Assembly: GCA_947575475.1 (NCBI GenBank)
Contig: CANPNN010000013.1
Span: forward strand, 1-16,645
Origin: an uncultured Pseudoflavonifractor sp.
Lineage (GTDB): Bacteria; Bacillota_A; Clostridia; Oscillospirales; Oscillospiraceae
Length of the DNA stretch: 16,645 nucleotides
Direction: 5' to 3'
Position 1 is the first letter of the stretch. Every line of letters starts with the position of its first letter. This document shows, one piece after another, positions 14,816 to 16,645 of this stretch. Position numbers and translations under genes: made by a program. The notes beneath the pieces are model-generated. The model saw nothing but the letters and a program-made list of their open reading frames with translations, had not been told where the DNA came from and searched no databases.

Positions 14816-15619
14816 TCAATCCTTTTTGGGAGTGAACTGCATACACTTGGTGGGGCAGGCCTCTACGCAGGTGCCGCAGCCGGTACACTTTTTAGAATCT
14901 ACGTGGGCCAGGTTGGCTTCCATAGTGATGGCTCCTTCGGGGCAGACCTTGCTGCATTTGGTGCAGCCGATGCATCCGGCCTTGCAAACATCCATGACCG
15001 GCTTGCCCATATTGGGGTTGGAGCAGCGGTCAAAGACCTTCTGGACCTGGGGGATCATATGGATGACATGATTAGGGCAGGTCTTTTGACACAGGCCGCA
15101 GCCAATACAGACGGACGGGTCCACTACAGCGATGCCCTGCTGGATGGAGATGGCATGGACAGGGCAGACATTGACGCAGTCTCCATAGCCCAGACAGCCG
15201 GAGGCACAGGCCTTGGGACCGCCGGAGATGAGCATGGCGGCGGCGCAGGTCAAAGTGCCTTCGTAATCGGCCTTCTCAGAGGCCTTGGTGCAGTCGCCGC
15301 CACAGAATACAGCGGCCACCATCTCCTCCACATCCTCCGCTTCTACGCCCAGCACGGCAGCTACCGCGGCGGCTCCGCCGTCCCCGCCGGGGACGCAGAG
15401 GTTGGTCCGCTTCTCCTCGCCAGAGGCGAGGGCCTTGGCGTAGCCGTCGCAGCCGGCATAGCCGCAGGCGCCGCAGTTGGCGCCGGGCAGGCACTCCCGG
15501 ACGGCGGGGAACAGGGGGTCCTCAGGAACAGCCATGACCTTAGAGGCCACCACCAGCATCACCGAGCACAACAGGGCGATGATGGCTACCGAAAGGACGG
15601 CAAGTAAAATAGGATTCAT
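14816..15619 (-). CDS. rnfB: Rnf complex subunit RnfB (iron-sulfur ferredoxin-like protein)
   Basis: A 267-residue membrane-anchored subunit of the Rnf complex that takes electrons from reduced ferredoxin and passes them on toward NAD+ while Na+ or H+ is pumped out. It has one N-terminal membrane helix (3-26), a 4Fe4S domain with CLPGANCGACGYAGC (43-57) and Cys75, then four ferredoxin-type cysteine groups: Cys138/142/148/152, 171/174/177/181, 216/219/222/226 and 245/248/251/255. Five clusters are thus predicted. This long, cluster-rich form is like that of clostridia and longer than the proteobacterial core. An AAGGGGGG ribosome site precedes the ATG. A 13-base gap to rnfA shows one operon. 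Confidence 0.96.
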   Translation of the reverse strand: MNPILLAVLSVAIIALLCSVMLVVASKVMAVPEDPLFPAVRECLPGANCGACGYAGCDGYAKALASGEEKRTNLCVPGGDGGAAAVAAVLGVEAEDVEEMVAAVFCGGDCTKASEKADYEGTLTCAAAMLISGGPKACASGCLGYGDCVNVCPVHAISIQQGIAVVDPSVCIGCGLCQKTCPNHVIHMIPQVQKVFDRCSNPNMGKPVMDVCKAGCIGCTKCSKVCPEGAITMEANLAHVDSKKCTGCGTCVEACPTKCMQFTPKKD

Positions 15620-15632
15620 GTCGCTACCCCCC

Positions 15633-16253
15633 TTAACCGAACAGAGTCTCTACCACTCCGGCAAAGCCGTTGAAGGCAGCGGCCAGAATGGAGGCGGAGA
15701 CCAGTGTGATGGGAAGACCTTGGAAGCTCTTGGGAGCCTCGCAGCTCTCGGTGCGGGTGCGGACTCCGGCAAAAATGACCATAGCCAAGAAGAAGCCCAA
15801 GCCGGAGCCAAAGGAATTGGCCATAGACTCGGCAAAGCTGTAACTCTCGGTGATGTTCAGCACCGTCACGCCAAGCACGGCGCAGTTGGTGGTGATAAGG
15901 GGCAAATAGATGCCCAAGGACTTATAGAGGGCAGGGATATACTTTTTCAGGATGATCTCCACCAGTTGTACCAGAGCGGCAATGACCAGAATGAACACCA
16001 CAGTCTGAAGATAGCCCATGTCTCGGATGAGAACACCGTTGGCGTCCCGGGGGGTAAGCAGGAAATTCTGGATGGGCCAAGTGACGGCGGTGGCCAGCAG
16101 CATGACAAAGATGACGGCGATGGACATGCCCGTAGCCTGATCCAGCTTTTTGGACACACCCAAGAAGGGACAAATGCCCAAGAAGCGCTGGAGTACATAG
16201 TTATTGACGAACACAGCCGCCATGATGATATAAAGTAAATGCTTGATATCCAT
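15633..16253 (-). CDS. rnfA: Rnf complex subunit RnfA (membrane protein)
   Basis: A 206-residue integral membrane subunit of Rnf, homologous to RnfE and NqrE, with about six helices. Conserved blocks are NNYVLQRFLGICPFLGVS (Cys28) and the mirrored GIYLPLITTNCAVLG (Cys124). In Rnf/Nqr structures the matching cysteines of the paired RnfA/RnfE subunits hold an intramembrane [2Fe-2S] cluster, so both needed residues from this side are here. AAAGGAGGGG lies just before the ATG, and the rnfE stop is only three bases upstream. Confidence 0.96.
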   Translation of the reverse strand: MDIKHLLYIIMAAVFVNNYVLQRFLGICPFLGVSKKLDQATGMSIAVIFVMLLATAVTWPIQNFLLTPRDANGVLIRDMGYLQTVVFILVIAALVQLVEIILKKYIPALYKSLGIYLPLITTNCAVLGVTVLNITESYSFAESMANSFGSGLGFFLAMVIFAGVRTRTESCEAPKSFQGLPITLVSASILAAAFNGFAGVVETLFG

Positions 16254-16256
16254 ATC

Positions 16257-16645
16257 TTACCCCTCCTTTGCCAGCTTGGCGCAGGCCTCCGCATTGGGAC
16301 AGGAGGCGCAGCCGGTGGCGGTATGCTTGACCTTGCCGTGGGTGAGCTTGGCGACGAGAGCCACCATACAGCCGAAGACGAAGAAGCCGCCGGCGGGCCG
16401 AGTCAAGATGGGAATGTTATAGTCAGAGAAGAAGCGAAGGGGGATTCCATACCAGGAACCGGAGCCCAGAACCTCCCGGATGGTGGCCATGACCGTCAGG
16501 GTCAGGGTGAAGCCCAGGCCCATGCCCACGCCATCCAGGGCGGAGTCCACAGGACCGTGCTTGCTGGCGAACATCTCCGCCCGGCCCAGGATGATGCAGT
16601 TGACCACGATCAGGGGCAGGTACACGCCCAGCGCGGTATAGAGAT
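16257..16645 (-). CDS. rnfE: Rnf complex subunit RnfE, 5' part beyond the window
   Basis: The C-terminal part (about 129 residues) of the RnfE membrane subunit; the reading frame stays open to the window edge, so the start is missing. It begins LYTALGVYLPLIVVNCIILGR, the block shared with RnfA that carries the cluster cysteine, followed by FASKHGPVDSALDGVGMGLGFT and REVLGSGSWYG, typical of RnfE. After the last helix comes a tail with a CxxCxxxxxC group (GCASCPNAEAC), which could bind a metal. The order rnfE-rnfA-rnfB agrees with the clostridial rnfCDGEAB cluster, so rnfC, rnfD and rnfG are expected to the right of the window. Confidence 0.95.
   Translation of the reverse strand, partial: LYTALGVYLPLIVVNCIILGRAEMFASKHGPVDSALDGVGMGLGFTLTLTVMATIREVLGSGSWYGIPLRFFSDYNIPILTRPAGGFFVFGCMVALVAKLTHGKVKHTATGCASCPNAEACAKLAKEG

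Overview
The window looks like chromosomal DNA from an anaerobic Gram-positive bacterium of the Clostridia, perhaps an Oscillospiraceae-type gut organism. The reasons are strong AGGAGG-like ribosome sites, lipoproteins with Sec/lipobox signals, an Rnf complex with genes in the clostridial E-A-B order, and GC-rich coding sequence with AT-rich promoters. The genus is inference; no marker gene fixes it.

Left and centre (1-12994, all on the + strand). The 3' part of a LacI-family repressor gene is followed at 947-968 by a near-perfect palindrome with a central CG, as expected for a LacI-type operator. Next come eleven closely spaced genes, some overlapping: an epimerase-type TIM barrel, a split transketolase (two subunits), a second TIM-barrel isomerase, a D-2-hydroxyacid dehydrogenase, a nucleoside hydrolase, an RpiB-like isomerase, a second nucleoside hydrolase, and a BMP-type nucleoside ABC transporter (lipoprotein, double ATPase, two permeases). 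A 12-bp stem terminator ends the run. Read together, they encode uptake of a nucleoside-like compound, release of its sugar, and breakdown of that sugar by isomerase, epimerase, transketolase and dehydrogenase steps. No sugar kinase lies in the window.

The unusual part is a shared pattern of substitutions. The RpiB-like protein lacks two of the three arginines that hold the substrate phosphate. The transketolase C subunit has Tyr where the phosphate-binding His normally sits. Both hydrolases lack the Glu that contacts the ribose 5'-OH and the His of the usual HDP motif. The BMP protein has lost the usual ribose-contacting GVDxDQ signature. I infer a pathway for a non-phosphorylated or 5-substituted pentose nucleoside, which may be undescribed. 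Ordinary ribonucleoside salvage with a kinase encoded elsewhere is the simpler alternative.

Right (13034-16645, all on the - strand). A secreted FAD-binding lipoprotein reductase of the fumarate/urocanate reductase superfamily has its own promoter and two altered active-site residues. Upstream of it, behind a strong terminator, lie rnfB, rnfA and a truncated rnfE, part of the ferredoxin:NAD+ oxidoreductase ion pump. Genes rnfC, D and G are presumably beyond the right edge. No stretch longer than 300 bases lacks a gene, and I saw no RNA genes, insertion sequences or CRISPR arrays.
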